Notes: generated from the letters alone by a model not told the origin. A stretch of 64,000 nt of DNA from Stutzerimonas stutzeri (GCF_000590475.1 NZ_CP007441.1:3044660-3108659), one strand, 5' to 3'. Shown: positions 49,421 to 59,615, counted from the first letter of the stretch. Numbers and translations are program-made.

Positions 49421-51076
49421 ATGGAACGCGAATACATGGAATTCGACGTAGTGATCGTCGGCGCCGGCCCCGCGGGCCTGTCCGCTGCCTGCCGACTGAA
49501 GCAGAGAGCGGCCGATGCTGGTAAGGAAATCAGTGTCTGCGTCGTCGAGAAGGGTTCCGAGGTAGGCGCCCACATCCTATCTGGCGCGGTGTTCGAGCCT
49601 CGCGCACTCAACGAACTCTTTCCCAACTGGAAAGAACTCGAAGCGCCGCTGAATACCCCGGTCAAGCGCGACGACATCTACTTGCTCAAGAGTGCCGACG
49701 CCGCTCGCAAGTTGCCCAATGCACTGGTTCCGAAAACCATGCATAACGAAGGCAACTACATCATTTCTCTGGGCAATCTTTGCCGCTGGCTGGCCCAGCA
49801 GGCCGAAAATCTCGGTGTAGAAATCTACCCTGGCTTCGCCGCTCAGGAAGCATTGATCGACGAACACGGTGTGGTTCGCGGCATCGTTACCGGCGATCTC
49901 GGCGTCGACCGCGAAGGCAATCCGAAGGAAGGCATGTATACGCCCGGCATGGAGCTGCGCGCGAAGTACACGCTGTTCGCCGAAGGCTGCCGTGGTCACA
50001 TCGGCAAACAGCTGATCAACCGTTTCCAGCTCAACGCCAACGTCGACCCGCAGCACTACGGCATCGGCATCAAGGAACTCTGGGACATCGACCCAGCCAA
50101 GCACGAGCAAGGCCTGGTCGTTCACACCGCGGGCTGGCCTTTGAACGATGCGAACACCGGCGGTTCGTTCCTCTATCATCTGGAGAACAACCAGGTGGTG
50201 GTCGGCCTGATCGTCGACCTGTCCTACAGCAACCCGTTCCTCTCTCCGTTCGATGAGTTTCAGCGCTACAAGCATCACCCGGTGATCAAACAGTATCTCG
50301 AAGGCGGCAAGCGTGTTTCCTACGGTGCACGTGCCATTGCCAAGGGCGGCATCAACTCACTTCCGAAAATGGTCTTTAACGGCGGCGCACTGATCGGTTG
50401 CGATGCCGGTACGCTGAACTTCGCCAAGATCAAGGGCAGCCATACCGCGATGAAATCCGGCATGCTGGCCGCCGAAGCAGTGGCGGATGCGCTGTTCGCT
50501 GGCCGTGAAGGCGGTGACGAGCTCACCGGCTACGAAGAAGGCTTCAAGGCCAGCTGGCTGTACCAGGAGCTGTACGCCAGCCGCAACTTCGGTGCGGCGA
50601 TCCATAAGTGGGGCGCGGTTAAGGGTGGTGCTTTCAACTTCATCGACCAGAACATCTTCGGTGGCAAGATTCCCTTCACCCTGCACGACACCAAGCCGGA
50701 CTACGCCTGCCTGAAGACTGCAGCTGAGTCGAAGAAGATCGATTATCCCAAGCCCGACGGCAAGCTCAGCTTCGACAAGCTCAGCTCGGTATTCCTTTCC
50801 AACACCAACCATGAAGAGGAGCAGCCAGTCCATCTCAAACTGACCGATCCGAGCATCCCGATCGAGAAGAACCTGCCCTTGTACGACGAGCCCGCCCAGC
50901 GCTATTGCCCAGCTGGTGTCTACGAAGTGGTGGACAATGACGACGGCAGCAAACGCTTCCAGATCAACGCGCAGAACTGCGTGCATTGCAAAACCTGTGA
51001 CATCAAGGACCCGGCCCAGAACATCACGTGGGTAGCACCGGAAGGCACTGGGGGCCCTAACTACCCCAACATGTAA
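49421..51076 (+). CDS. etfQO: Electron transfer flavoprotein-ubiquinone oxidoreductase
   Basis: 551 aa. The FAD motif VVIVGAGPAGLSAACRLKQ is near the N-terminus and the membrane/quinone-binding middle region is typical. The C-terminal 4Fe-4S ligands lie in QRYCPAGVYE and NCVHCKTCDIKDPA. It passes electrons from ETF to ubiquinone at the inner membrane. Ribosome site GTAGGAGATAGCC. It forms a functional unit with the divergent etfBA genes. Confidence 0.97.
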   Translation: MEREYMEFDVVIVGAGPAGLSAACRLKQRAADAGKEISVCVVEKGSEVGAHILSGAVFEPRALNELFPNWKELEAPLNTPVKRDDIYLLKSADAARKLPNALVPKTMHNEGNYIISLGNLCRWLAQQAENLGVEIYPGFAAQEALIDEHGVVRGIVTGDLGVDREGNPKEGMYTPGMELRAKYTLFAEGCRGHIGKQLINRFQLNANVDPQHYGIGIKELWDIDPAKHEQGLVVHTAGWPLNDANTGGSFLYHLENNQVVVGLIVDLSYSNPFLSPFDEFQRYKHHPVIKQYLEGGKRVSYGARAIAKGGINSLPKMVFNGGALIGCDAGTLNFAKIKGSHTAMKSGMLAAEAVADALFAGREGGDELTGYEEGFKASWLYQELYASRNFGAAIHKWGAVKGGAFNFIDQNIFGGKIPFTLHDTKPDYACLKTAAESKKIDYPKPDGKLSFDKLSSVFLSNTNHEEEQPVHLKLTDPSIPIEKNLPLYDEPAQRYCPAGVYEVVDNDDGSKRFQINAQNCVHCKTCDIKDPAQNITWVAPEGTGGPNYPNM

Positions 51077-51100
51077 CGACGCCCCTGGTGTGCAACGAAC

Positions 51101-51125
51101 GAACCCCGCCTCCTAGGCGGGGTTC
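51101..51125 (+). terminator. Terminator after etfQO
   Basis: Perfect 10-bp stem GAACCCCGCC / GGCGGGGTTC with a TCCTA loop, 25 bp after the etfQO stop. Followed by GTGTTTGG rather than a strong T-run. Confidence 0.7.
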
Positions 51126-51291
51126 GTGTTTGGGGCTCGATATATTTGCAGAGCGCACAGCCTGATTAAAAGACTGGCGTCGCGCACTTCGCGAGCGACA
51201 GCCCACCTAACAAAAGCCCCGACCAATGGCCAGGGCTGCGTCAGCAATTGGGCCTGCCTACCGACAGGCTTGTAATTTGCGTAACCGGCTA

Positions 51292-51501
51292 TCAGAACCC
51301 TGCCACGTCATCGGCCTGCAGACCCTTCTGGCCCTGGGTGACCGAAAATTCCACTTGCTGACCTTCGGTCAGAGAGCGGTGGCCTTCGCCACGAATAGCC
51401 TGGTAGTGAACAAACACATCCGCACCGCTGCCACGCTGGATGAATCCATAACCCTTGGCATCATTGAACCACTTGACGGTTCCAGTCTCGCGCTCAGCCA
51501 T
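51292..51501 (-). CDS. Cold-shock domain protein
   Basis: 69 aa, one CSD fold: GTVKWFNDAKGYGFIQRG (RNP1 KGYGFIQ) and DVFVHYQAI (RNP2). It binds single-stranded RNA or DNA. The sequence is somewhat shorter and more divergent than major CspA proteins, so it may be a non-cold-inducible member. The approximately 260 bp upstream (51502-51761) holds no gene and may contain a long leader. Confidence 0.95.
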   Translation of the reverse strand: MAERETGTVKWFNDAKGYGFIQRGSGADVFVHYQAIRGEGHRSLTEGQQVEFSVTQGQKGLQADDVAGF

Positions 51502-51761
51502 TCCTACTTCTCCAACTCGATTCTTATTATTCCCCGTTTCGGGGAGGGACTATCAGGCCTGCCCGCTGAAGGGCACCTGCCAGCGGCAATATACCGGAGC
51601 AGGCATGACAAGCGCGTTGCAGGCCATCGACGGACGAGTATAGAACAGGAAAAATGCGCGTCTTCGAGTTTTTCCGTCGTTCATAGCGATGCCGCGTCAC
51701 CCATGACGCCATTGCAAACCACGGCACTGAACCCGTGCTACACCGGGTCGATTCACCAGGG

Positions 51762-53598
51762 TCAACCCGCCCTGCGCCGCTGCCACAACAACCGCAGCAG
51801 CACGCCCACGGTCAGCAGCAGCGGCGCCAGTGCAATGTGGAAGAATTTCAACGAGCGGCCCAGCGCTTCGATATCAGCGTTTAGCTGATAGCGAACCTCG
51901 CGCAATAGTTTGCGAATACGCAGCTTCTCCGCCATGTAACCCTGCAGCGCGGCTTGTTGCTCAGCCGTAGCTCTATAGTGCCTCCCGCGTTCGGCCCTTG
52001 CAGCTCGGCAAGTTGCGCCTCGGTGGTGGCCAGGCGTTGCTGTAGCGCCTATTCCTTCTCCCGAAAGCGATTCTCCGCCTGTCGCTGCAGCTCCTCGACC
52101 ACCACGAACGGCCTGGCGAAGCGACCACGCGAACGCACGCTGATAAGCGCATCGGTACCAGACAGATTGTCCAACGCATCGACCACGAAGGTGCCGTTGT
52201 CCGCCCAAGGCTGCGGCATGCGCTGGCCAAGAAGTCCTGCCCCTGCACCCGTCGGCGACAGCGATAACGTTGATGCTGGCGCTTTCCTTCAGCCCATCCT
52301 TGCGGCCTTCGATGCCATCCGGATACGCCGACTGCGCCGGCCCCTGAATACGCGCCGCAAGCGTGTAACGCTTACCCGTGGGATCCAGATCACGCAACAG
52401 TTCCTCTGGATTTTCCAGCGTCGCGAAGCGTCCTGCCTCGATCGGCATGGCATAGCTGGAGCTCTGATCAGCGGGCTAAAGCGGGTCGTGGCGCCGTCCA
52501 ACGGTTCTAGAATCCGGCGGTCATCATATTCAGGCTTTCTAGCGAGGCAGTAATCACATCCTCGGTATCCATGGTGCTGCGCTGCGGCAGACTCAGCCAG
52601 CCCGGATGGCGGACCGGCCGCCGCTCCGCTCCCACCCCGACGGACACGGCATAGGACGCATCGGCCACACCTGTCGGATGCAATGCGCACGCCTCACGCC
52701 TTGAACAGCGGTTCAAGATAAGAGGCCTTGCCCTCGCCGAACTCGCCCGGCCCGATACCCATCCCCGAATCGGCTTCGCTATAGGGGTCGAGGAACACCA
52801 GCAACTTGCCGCCGCGAATGACGAACTGGTCGATTGCATAGAGCGTCTGCTCCGGCAGCTCCTTGGGATGCACCAGCATCAGCACCGACACGCTGGCCGG
52901 CATCATATCGACGTCGCGCTTGAGACTCTCGATATGGAACTGCTGACGAATGTCCTCCAGCACCATCCATGGCGGTGTCGCCTGCTGGATGCGAATATCG
53001 AGACCGCCCGTGATCGGTAGTCCGGAGAGTACACCGACAACCGGCACCTGCGCCGACGCCAGACTCTGCACCAGGCGGCTGATTTCGTATTCGAGGAATT
53101 CCTCCTGATCCAGCGGAAAGAACGGGATGTTCTGCGTTTGCCCATCAGCGTTAGTGCCGGCCAAACCGAGTAAACCTTGTCGCCGCCCTGATTCAGCGGT
53201 ACGGCTTGCAGCCCTAGCTCAGCGGCGCGATCCTCCTCTTCGGAGAATGGTTCGGGGTCGATCACGTGCAGCTTTAGCTTGCCGTCAGCCGCGCGCTCAT
53301 ACGCCCGCAACATTTCCTCGACGCGCCGGGCATAGTTGCGCAGCGCTACGAGATCCTTGGTCGCCCCGTCCGAGTAGAAAAAACTCAGTTCGATGGGCTT
53401 GTCGAGCCCCTCGAGAATGGTCTCGGTACCTTCGGGGATGGTGTAGAGCTTCTGCTCGGTCAGGTCCAGCCGCGCGCCGGTGAACACCAGGCCGGAAAAT
53501 ACGTTGAATGCCAGAACGAGGGCTGCGGACATTGCAACCGGGACGGCGTCGCAGCGTTCGATCTCGATGCGTGTCCGCTTCGTGCGGACTAGCCTCAA
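51762..53598 (-). pseudogene. GldG-type ABC transporter auxiliary protein, broken by several frameshifts
   Basis: Fragments of one protein are spread over different frames. The N-terminal part at about 53598-53150 carries FNVFSGLVFTGARLDLTEQK and LYTIPEGTETILEGLDKPIE. The next frame, 53164-52694, carries PFFPLDQEEFLEYEISRLVQ and LLVFLDPYSEADSGMG. Further pieces lie at about 52690-52507 and 52448-52260 (LRDLDPTGKRYTLAARIQGP). The C-terminal part, about 51965-51762, has LNADIEALGRSLKFFHIALA and a last membrane helix. Together they match the GldG/ABC_transp_aux family. At least four frame changes are needed. The partner ATPase and permease genes are absent from the window. Confidence 0.8.
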
Positions 53599-53681
53599 GT
53601 GAGCCTGTACATGCGCGAGTCATCCGTTGCATCCGCATGACAAACCGACACGAATCCACCGACCATCGCCGAGAAATCCGA

Positions 53682-54005
53682 ATGATCATAGCCATTACCA
53701 AGTTCCAGTTGCCCAAACCCATCACACGGAACGAGGCACGAGAAATCTTCCTGAGCACAGCACCGACCTATCAAGGTGTTGCCGGTCTTGTCCGCAAGCA
53801 CTATCTGCTGTCGCAAGACGGGAGCACAGCCGGCGGGATCTATCTATGGGAATCCCAAGCCGAAGCGGAGGCAATGTACTCCGACAGCTGGAAAACCTTC
53901 GTGCGGGAGAAATACGGCACGGAGCCGTCAGTGACCTACTTCGACAGTCCGGTCGTGGTCGACAACATATCCCAGGAGATCCTATCGGATAACCAGCTTG
54001 AGTAA
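53682..54005 (+). CDS. Small mono-oxygenase-like (ABM/YdhR-type) protein
   Basis: 107 aa. It begins MIIAITKFQLPKPITRNEAR and includes GVAGLVRKHYLLSQDGSTAG and GIYLWESQAEAEAMYSDSW, the pattern of small ferredoxin-like ABM/YdhR proteins. The biochemical role is unknown. The ATG at 53682 was chosen; longer in-frame starts run through the opposite pseudogene. It is intact between two decayed genes and is followed by a strong hairpin. Confidence 0.7.
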   Translation: MIIAITKFQLPKPITRNEAREIFLSTAPTYQGVAGLVRKHYLLSQDGSTAGGIYLWESQAEAEAMYSDSWKTFVREKYGTEPSVTYFDSPVVVDNISQEILSDNQLE

Positions 54006-54019
54006 ATCCGTCTCCCTAG

Positions 54020-54044
54020 TAATCCGGCCCAGCGGGCCGGATTA
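54020..54044 (+). terminator. Strong hairpin after the ABM-like gene
   Basis: Perfect 11-bp stem TAATCCGGCCC / GGGCCGGATTA with an AGC loop, 15 bp after the stop at 54005. No T-run follows, so termination is probable but not certain. Confidence 0.5.
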
Positions 54045-54155
54045 CGAAAGAACGCGACGGGCGGTGCAACTGGCTCCGAAGCCTGCTGTACGTTCGCTCC
54101 GCTCGATGGACAGGCTACTGTTCATCTCTCGGATTTCGGATCGGGTAGATAACGA

Positions 54156-54720
54156 ATGGACGACGCAGCGCTGGTCATCATCGATCAACAGCGAGGAGGT
54201 ATAGACCACCCCAAGCTGGGCCACCGCAACAACCCAAACGCAGAGGCCGTAATCCTCGCCCTGCTCGCCTACTGGCGGGAGCGACTGAGGCCGGTAATTC
54301 ATATCAAACACCGTTCGTCTGAGACCGATTCGGTGTTCTGGCCCCTTCAAGAAGGCTTCGCTTTCAAAAATGCGTTTCAGCCCGACGAGACTGAGACAGT
54401 GATTGAGAAAATCATGCCCTGCGCGTTTACCACCGTCCTCGAATCGGTTTTGACACAACGAACGTTGCCAGCATCGTCATTACCGGTGCCGCAACAAACA
54501 ACTCGGTGGAGCAACCGCACGAACTACGGGCTGCAGAGGCATCGACGTATACGTGATTGCAGATGCCTGCCTCGCATTTGCCAAACGGGACTCCAAGGGC
54601 GACCACGTAGCGCAACCGAGGCGCATTACATGTCGCTGGCAAACCTGGACGGTGAATATGCGAAGGTTATCAACCTCGAAAAAGTTACTGACCAACGCGG
54701 GGAGATAACAGCGTCGGCGC
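54156..54720 (+). pseudogene. Isochorismatase-type cysteine hydrolase, frameshifted
   Basis: The first frame (54156 to about 54455) reads MDDAALVIIDQQRGGIDHPK, then RPVIHIKHRSSETDSVFWPL and a catalytic-Lys region ETVIEKIMPCAF. After a frame change, ASIVITGAATNNSVE appears. After another, GIDVYVIADACLAFAKRDSK; then the first frame again with EAHYMSLANLDGEYAKVINL. Together they form one isochorismatase-like hydrolase of about 180-190 aa with at least three frame changes. The nucleophile position reads Ser (ATNNSVE), where Cys is usual. Confidence 0.78.
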
Positions 54721-54826
54721 CGAGGTGTTCTATCGCTCATGCATACAGCCTTTTGCCCGCTGACCGGCGTTGCGGCACACTTGCGTCCTTCGAGGGTATT
54801 AACCCTTTCACAGTCGAACCTGCCGT

Positions 54827-57310
54827 ATGACCCGTTCCCCGATCCGCCGTCTGATCTTCTCCCTCGTGCGCCGCGTGCTGTACTTCTGGGTGCGCTCCGA
54901 AACCATCAATCAGTCCGCATTCACCCTCAAGCTGGACCGCAGCAAGCCGGTGTTCTACGTGTTGCAACGCGCGTCGCTGAGCGATCTGGCGGTGCTCGAT
55001 CACGAATGCAGCAAGGCTGGGCTGCCACGTCCAGTGGCCGAGGTGGCGGTGGGCAATCATATCGAGCCGGCGGCATTCATCTTTCTTAATCCGGCGGCCA
55101 GCTGGTACGGCCGGCGACCACGGATTGTCGCGCCTGAGCCGCTGGTTCGGCTGGTCGGTGCGCTGGAGCAGAACGCGGTGGATAACGCGCAGATCATTCC
55201 GGTGAGTGTGTTCTGGGGACAGAACCCGGCACGCGAAACAAGCCCCTGGAAGCTGCTGTTTGCCGACAGCTGGGCGGTGACCGGACGCCTTCGCAAACTG
55301 ATGAGTATCGTCATCCTCGGCCGCAAGACTCGCGTGCAGTTCTCCGCGCCGATTCAACTCAACGAACTGGTGGCACAGAACAAGGGTCACGAGCGCACCC
55401 TGCGCATGGCCCACCGCATGCTGCGGGTGCATTTCCGTAATCAGAAGACAGCGGTGATCGGCCCCGATTTGTCGCACCGTCGCACTCTGGTCAAAGGTCT
55501 GGTGCATGCATCGCAAGTACGCCAGGCGATCAAGGCCGAGGCCGAGCGCGAAAACATTTCGCTGGAGAAGGCCGAAGCCCGCGCTCTGCGCTACGGCAAT
55601 GAGATCGCCTCGGATTACGCCTATACCGCGGTGCGCTTTCTCGAGGTGGTGCTGTCCTGGTTCTGGAACAAGATCTACGACGGCATCCGCGTCAATCATC
55701 TGGAGCCGCTGCAAGACGCGGTTCACGGCTACGAAGTCATTTACGTACCCTGTCACCGCAGCCATATCGATTATCTGCTGCTGTCCTATCTGCTGTTTCG
55801 CAGCGGCCTGACACCGCCGCACATCGCCGCCGGGATCAACCTCAACATGCCGGTGATCGGCGGTCTGCTGCGCCGCGGCGGTGCCTTCTTCATGCGCCGC
55901 TCGTTCAAGGGCAACCCGCTCTACACCTCGGTGTTCAACGAATACCTGCACACCCTGTTCAGCCGCGGTTTTCCGGTGGAGTATTTCGTCGAGGGAGGCC
56001 GGTCGCGCACCGGGCGCATGTTGCAACCCAAGACCGGCATGCTCGCTATCACCTTGCGCAGTTATCTGCGCTCCTCGCGCCTGCCGATTCTCTTCGTCCC
56101 GGTCTACATCGGTTACGAGCGGGTGCTCGAAGGCCGGACCTATCTCGGCGAACTGCGCGGAGCGGAGAAAAAGAAGGAATCGATCTTCGACGTTTTCAAG
56201 GTGATCGGCGCGCTGAAGCAGCGCTTCGGCCAGGTTTGGGTGAACTTCGGCGAGCCGCTGAAGCTCAACGAGTTTCTCGAGCAGCAGCAGCCTGGCTGGC
56301 GCCAGCAGAACCTGGCACCGAACTTCCGTCCTGACTGGCTCAACGAGACCACGAACAAGCTGTCCGAACGCATCGCGCAACGACTTAACGAAGCGGCGGC
56401 GGTCAACCCGGTTAACCTGGTGGCGCTGGCCATGCTCTCCACCAGTCGTCAGGCGCTGGATCGCCGTTCGCTGGCACGCATTCTCGACCTCTACCAGAAC
56501 CTGTTGCGCGCGGTTCCCTACTCGCCGCACGTCACCCTGCCGGACGGCAACGGCGATACGCTGATCGACTATGTGAAAGACCTCGGCCTGCTGGCCGAAC
56601 AGAAGGATGCACTGGGCAACATCCTCTATCTGGATGAGCAGAACGCCGTCCTGATGACCTATTACCGCAACAACGTAATGCATATCTTCGCGCTGCCAGC
56701 GCTGCTGGCGAGCTTCTTTCAGAGCAGTTCGCGGATCAGCCGCGAGCAGATCCTGCGCTTCACCGAAGCACTCTACCCCTACCTGCGCGCCGAGCTATTC
56801 ATGCGCTGGGAGCCGGAAGAACTGGAAGCAATCATTGATCAGTGGTTGGCTGCCTTCGTTGAACAGGGCCTGCTCAAGCTCGACGGTGAGACTTACGTGC
56901 GACCGGCGCCCAGCTCGCGTCAGTTCGTTTTGCTGACCCTGCTGGCACGGGTGATCGTGCAGACACTGCAGCGCTTCTACATGGCCATTTCGTTGTTGCT
57001 CAACAGCGGGCAGAACACGCTCGATGCTGAGGAATTGGAAACGCTCTGTACGATCATGGCCCAGCGCCTGTCGATCCTGCATGGGCTGAACGCGCCGGAG
57101 TTCTTTGACAAGAGCCTGTTCCGGCATTTCATCAAAAGCCTGCAGGCCCAGGACGTGCTGCGTCAGAACGATACCGGCAAGCTCGGTTATCACGACAAAC
57201 TCGGTGAACTGGCCGAGGGTGTCGCCAAGCGCGTACTTCCCGCCGAGATTCGTTTATCGATTCGCCAGGTGGCACTGGAGCGGCACGAAGATGAAACACC
57301 AGTAAGCTGA
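54827..57310 (+). CDS. plsB: Glycerol-3-phosphate acyltransferase PlsB
   Basis: 827-aa inner-membrane enzyme that makes lysophosphatidate, the first step of phospholipid synthesis. The HX4D acyltransferase motif is VPCHRSHIDYLLLSYLLF (about residue 305). Further motifs are GGAFFMRRSFKGNPLY, FVEGGRSRTGRMLQPKTGML and RLPILFVPVYIGYE. The length is normal for the family. Start MTRSPIRRLIFSLVRRVLYF. Confidence 0.96.
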   Translation: MTRSPIRRLIFSLVRRVLYFWVRSETINQSAFTLKLDRSKPVFYVLQRASLSDLAVLDHECSKAGLPRPVAEVAVGNHIEPAAFIFLNPAASWYGRRPRIVAPEPLVRLVGALEQNAVDNAQIIPVSVFWGQNPARETSPWKLLFADSWAVTGRLRKLMSIVILGRKTRVQFSAPIQLNELVAQNKGHERTLRMAHRMLRVHFRNQKTAVIGPDLSHRRTLVKGLVHASQVRQAIKAEAERENISLEKAEARALRYGNEIASDYAYTAVRFLEVVLSWFWNKIYDGIRVNHLEPLQDAVHGYEVIYVPCHRSHIDYLLLSYLLFRSGLTPPHIAAGINLNMPVIGGLLRRGGAFFMRRSFKGNPLYTSVFNEYLHTLFSRGFPVEYFVEGGRSRTGRMLQPKTGMLAITLRSYLRSSRLPILFVPVYIGYERVLEGRTYLGELRGAEKKKESIFDVFKVIGALKQRFGQVWVNFGEPLKLNEFLEQQQPGWRQQNLAPNFRPDWLNETTNKLSERIAQRLNEAAAVNPVNLVALAMLSTSRQALDRRSLARILDLYQNLLRAVPYSPHVTLPDGNGDTLIDYVKDLGLLAEQKDALGNILYLDEQNAVLMTYYRNNVMHIFALPALLASFFQSSSRISREQILRFTEALYPYLRAELFMRWEPEELEAIIDQWLAAFVEQGLLKLDGETYVRPAPSSRQFVLLTLLARVIVQTLQRFYMAISLLLNSGQNTLDAEELETLCTIMAQRLSILHGLNAPEFFDKSLFRHFIKSLQAQDVLRQNDTGKLGYHDKLGELAEGVAKRVLPAEIRLSIRQVALERHEDETPVS

Positions 57311-57459
57311 ATCCGCCCGCGCCACAGGACAGCCTCCGCAAAAACACGCTAACGGCGAATCGGCTTAATGCCGAAACGTTCGATCGATGATAAACACGGC
57401 ACCCATAATCAGCAGGCCATCCACCGAAAACCTTCGGCGGCCTGCCGAGAGGGGACTGT

Positions 57460-59094
57460 ATGACACACACCCGTGTGATCGCCTTGTCGCTCATCGTGGG
57501 GCTGGCGGGGTGCGCCACCCCCAGCCTGACCAACCTCACGCCCTCCTCCGCTGCCCGCTCCCCGGTGCCGCTCTATCCACTGCGGGCACAGGTCGATGGC
57601 CGCGGCAACCGCATCGCGCACGTCAACGCGGTCATTCATGGCACGCCCTGGGTCATGATGATGCTGCCAGGCGGTCAGCACGCGGTGGGCTACTTCGCCA
57701 ACACCTGCGAAACCAACATTCCCTATCACTTCAGTGTCGGTTATCAACGCCGCAACTGGCTCGGCTCCGGCTACTCGAGCACCGTCCATGAAAAGCGCTT
57801 CCCGGAAGCCTCCGGCTACGTCATGAATGTGACCGGCGAACCGCTGCCGGACGATTGTTCGGCGTCCATTGGGCTGACTTTGAGCGTGAACAGTACGGCT
57901 GATGAGGTGGATGTAGAACCGGGGGATGGCATTTGCCGATCCGTTTCCAATCGCTGCACGCTCAGAGCGGCGGTGATGGAAAGCAATGCGCACCAGGGCC
58001 ATGACCAGATAGAGGTGCCGTCGGGGCACTACGTGCTTTCGTTGACCGGTCGCGAGACCGTGGACGTGCCGAGCGACGCAATCGGCGACCTGGACATCAC
58101 CGATGGGCTGACCCTGATGGGGCTCGGACGTGCCGCGAAGAATGCCGATCTTCAGGTAATCATCGACGGTGGTGGAATCGACCGGATCTTCGACATCTAT
58201 GCCACCGCGCCAAGGGCGGTGACGCTCAGCTACCTGCGGCTGGAAAACGGCCGGCCGATGGGCAGCGGCGGCGGCGCAATCTGGAACCGCGGCAACCTGC
58301 GCATGGACCGGATGCTGTTGCGCGGTAATACCATCGATCACGAGCTGGAAACCTCCTGCGCAGCCTTTCCAAGCCGACGCCTGTGCAACCGTGGAGCAGG
58401 CCTGTTCAATGAGGGACAGGCGCTGGTTGCGCGCTCAACCATTGAACAGAACTCGACCGGGTACGAGTCCGGACACGCCGGCGGCATCTCCAATATGGGC
58501 GCGACGGCGCAGCTGTACGTGCGTGACAGCCTGATCACCGGAAATGACGCGCGCTTCTGGGGTGGGTTGCTGAACTATCAAGGCACCGTCGACATTCTCA
58601 ACAGCACCTTTGTCGACAACCGCAGCACGACCGGTGGCGTCCGAGCCGCGGAGATCGGCAACATCGATGGTAGGGTATCGGTCCGCAACGCGACCTTCAG
58701 CAATCATTCCCAGCTGTTCAGCCATACCGGTACCGGCGAGTTCCGCCTGGCCAACAGCCTGGTCGAAATACGCGGCTTCCACGATATGCCGTTCTGCAGC
58801 GGTACGCTGACCAGCGGCAGTTTCAATGCCATTGGCGGCTCCGGTGGGACCTACAATTTCTTCGATGGATGCGGTTTCGTCCCTTCCACCGCGGACGAAA
58901 CCGAAATACGCCTGTACCTCGGTGCACTGGAGGATAACGGCGGCCCCACCCGAACCATTGCGCTGCGCGAACCGCACGAAGACAGCCCCTACTTCGACCC
59001 CATCGACATGGGCGGCGTGCTCTGCCCGGACACCGATCAGCGCGGTAATCCGCGTGACGATCGGCAGTGCGACCCGGGTGCTTTCGAGTTCTGA
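57460..59094 (+). CDS. CSLREA-domain parallel beta-helix lipoprotein
   Basis: 544 aa. The lipoprotein signal is MTHTRVIALSLIVGLAGCAT (LAGC lipobox). A small domain follows (about 25-140), then the CSLREA-type segment LSVNSTADEVDVEPGDGICR with RCTLRAAVMESNA. The rest is a right-handed beta-helix rich in Asn/Gly turns (GSGGGAIWNRGNLRMDRMLL, HAGGISNMGATAQLYVRDSL). The C-terminus CDPGAFEF is typical. It is a surface or periplasmic protein of unknown ligand. No obvious operon partner. Confidence 0.8.
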   Translation: MTHTRVIALSLIVGLAGCATPSLTNLTPSSAARSPVPLYPLRAQVDGRGNRIAHVNAVIHGTPWVMMMLPGGQHAVGYFANTCETNIPYHFSVGYQRRNWLGSGYSSTVHEKRFPEASGYVMNVTGEPLPDDCSASIGLTLSVNSTADEVDVEPGDGICRSVSNRCTLRAAVMESNAHQGHDQIEVPSGHYVLSLTGRETVDVPSDAIGDLDITDGLTLMGLGRAAKNADLQVIIDGGGIDRIFDIYATAPRAVTLSYLRLENGRPMGSGGGAIWNRGNLRMDRMLLRGNTIDHELETSCAAFPSRRLCNRGAGLFNEGQALVARSTIEQNSTGYESGHAGGISNMGATAQLYVRDSLITGNDARFWGGLLNYQGTVDILNSTFVDNRSTTGGVRAAEIGNIDGRVSVRNATFSNHSQLFSHTGTGEFRLANSLVEIRGFHDMPFCSGTLTSGSFNAIGGSGGTYNFFDGCGFVPSTADETEIRLYLGALEDNGGPTRTIALREPHEDSPYFDPIDMGGVLCPDTDQRGNPRDDRQCDPGAFEF

Positions 59095-59177
59095 GCCGTA
59101 TGGCCGGTTACGTAACGATAAAAAACACAGCTTGCTTATGTTGCCAGCTGCGGCGCGAAACGACTGTGCATTGAGTT

Positions 59178-59615
59178 TTAGGTGCCGAGTACCTTCAGCT
59201 TGGCGCGTATGAAATCTGAATGCGGCACATACAGTAGCTCGGCGATACGGCGGATCAGGTGGTCTTCGTATTTGTGGATATCGCCATCGGCGGCGGCGAC
59301 CTGCCACAGCGCCTCGATCAGCGCGAATTTTTCATTCATCGAATACTGCGCATTGATCAACGTCGTGAATTCATACAGCGAAGTCGATTGCTTGGCGGAT
59401 TCCTGCGCAGCGGCGACCAGGGAGGCGAGTTCCGCGTCTTCCAGCCCCGAGCCCAGGCGGATGGCTTCGATGATAGCTTTTTGTTCCTCTGCCTCGCTTT
59501 CATAGTCCGCACGGCCGATTTCGATCAGCAGCGCCGCCGCAGCCACTTCGACGCCGGGCGGCGTACGGCCATCGTCCTCGCTGCGATCGAACAGCGCCTT
59601 GAGTGTTTTCAGCAT
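59178..59615 (-). CDS. TerB-like tellurite resistance family protein
   Basis: 145 aa, helical. The start MLKTLKALFDRSEDDG is followed by EVAAAALLIEIGRADYESEA and the acidic metal-binding-type motif AAADGDIHKYEDHLIRRIAE. TerB domains bind calcium or similar ions and occur far outside tellurite loci; no other ter genes are nearby, so the name does not imply resistance. The second ATG of the ORF (59615) was chosen. Confidence 0.88.
   Translation of the reverse strand: MLKTLKALFDRSEDDGRTPPGVEVAAAALLIEIGRADYESEAEEQKAIIEAIRLGSGLEDAELASLVAAAQESAKQSTSLYEFTTLINAQYSMNEKFALIEALWQVAAADGDIHKYEDHLIRRIAELLYVPHSDFIRAKLKVLGT

Noticed and set aside
51762..54830. Insertion sequence or prophage remnant as cause of the decay zone
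   Set aside because: No transposase or integrase fragment, no terminal inverted repeats and no flanking direct repeats were seen.
54737..56683. 648-aa open frame on the minus strand
   Set aside because: It is antisense to plsB, which has clear catalytic motifs. Long open antisense frames are common at this GC content.
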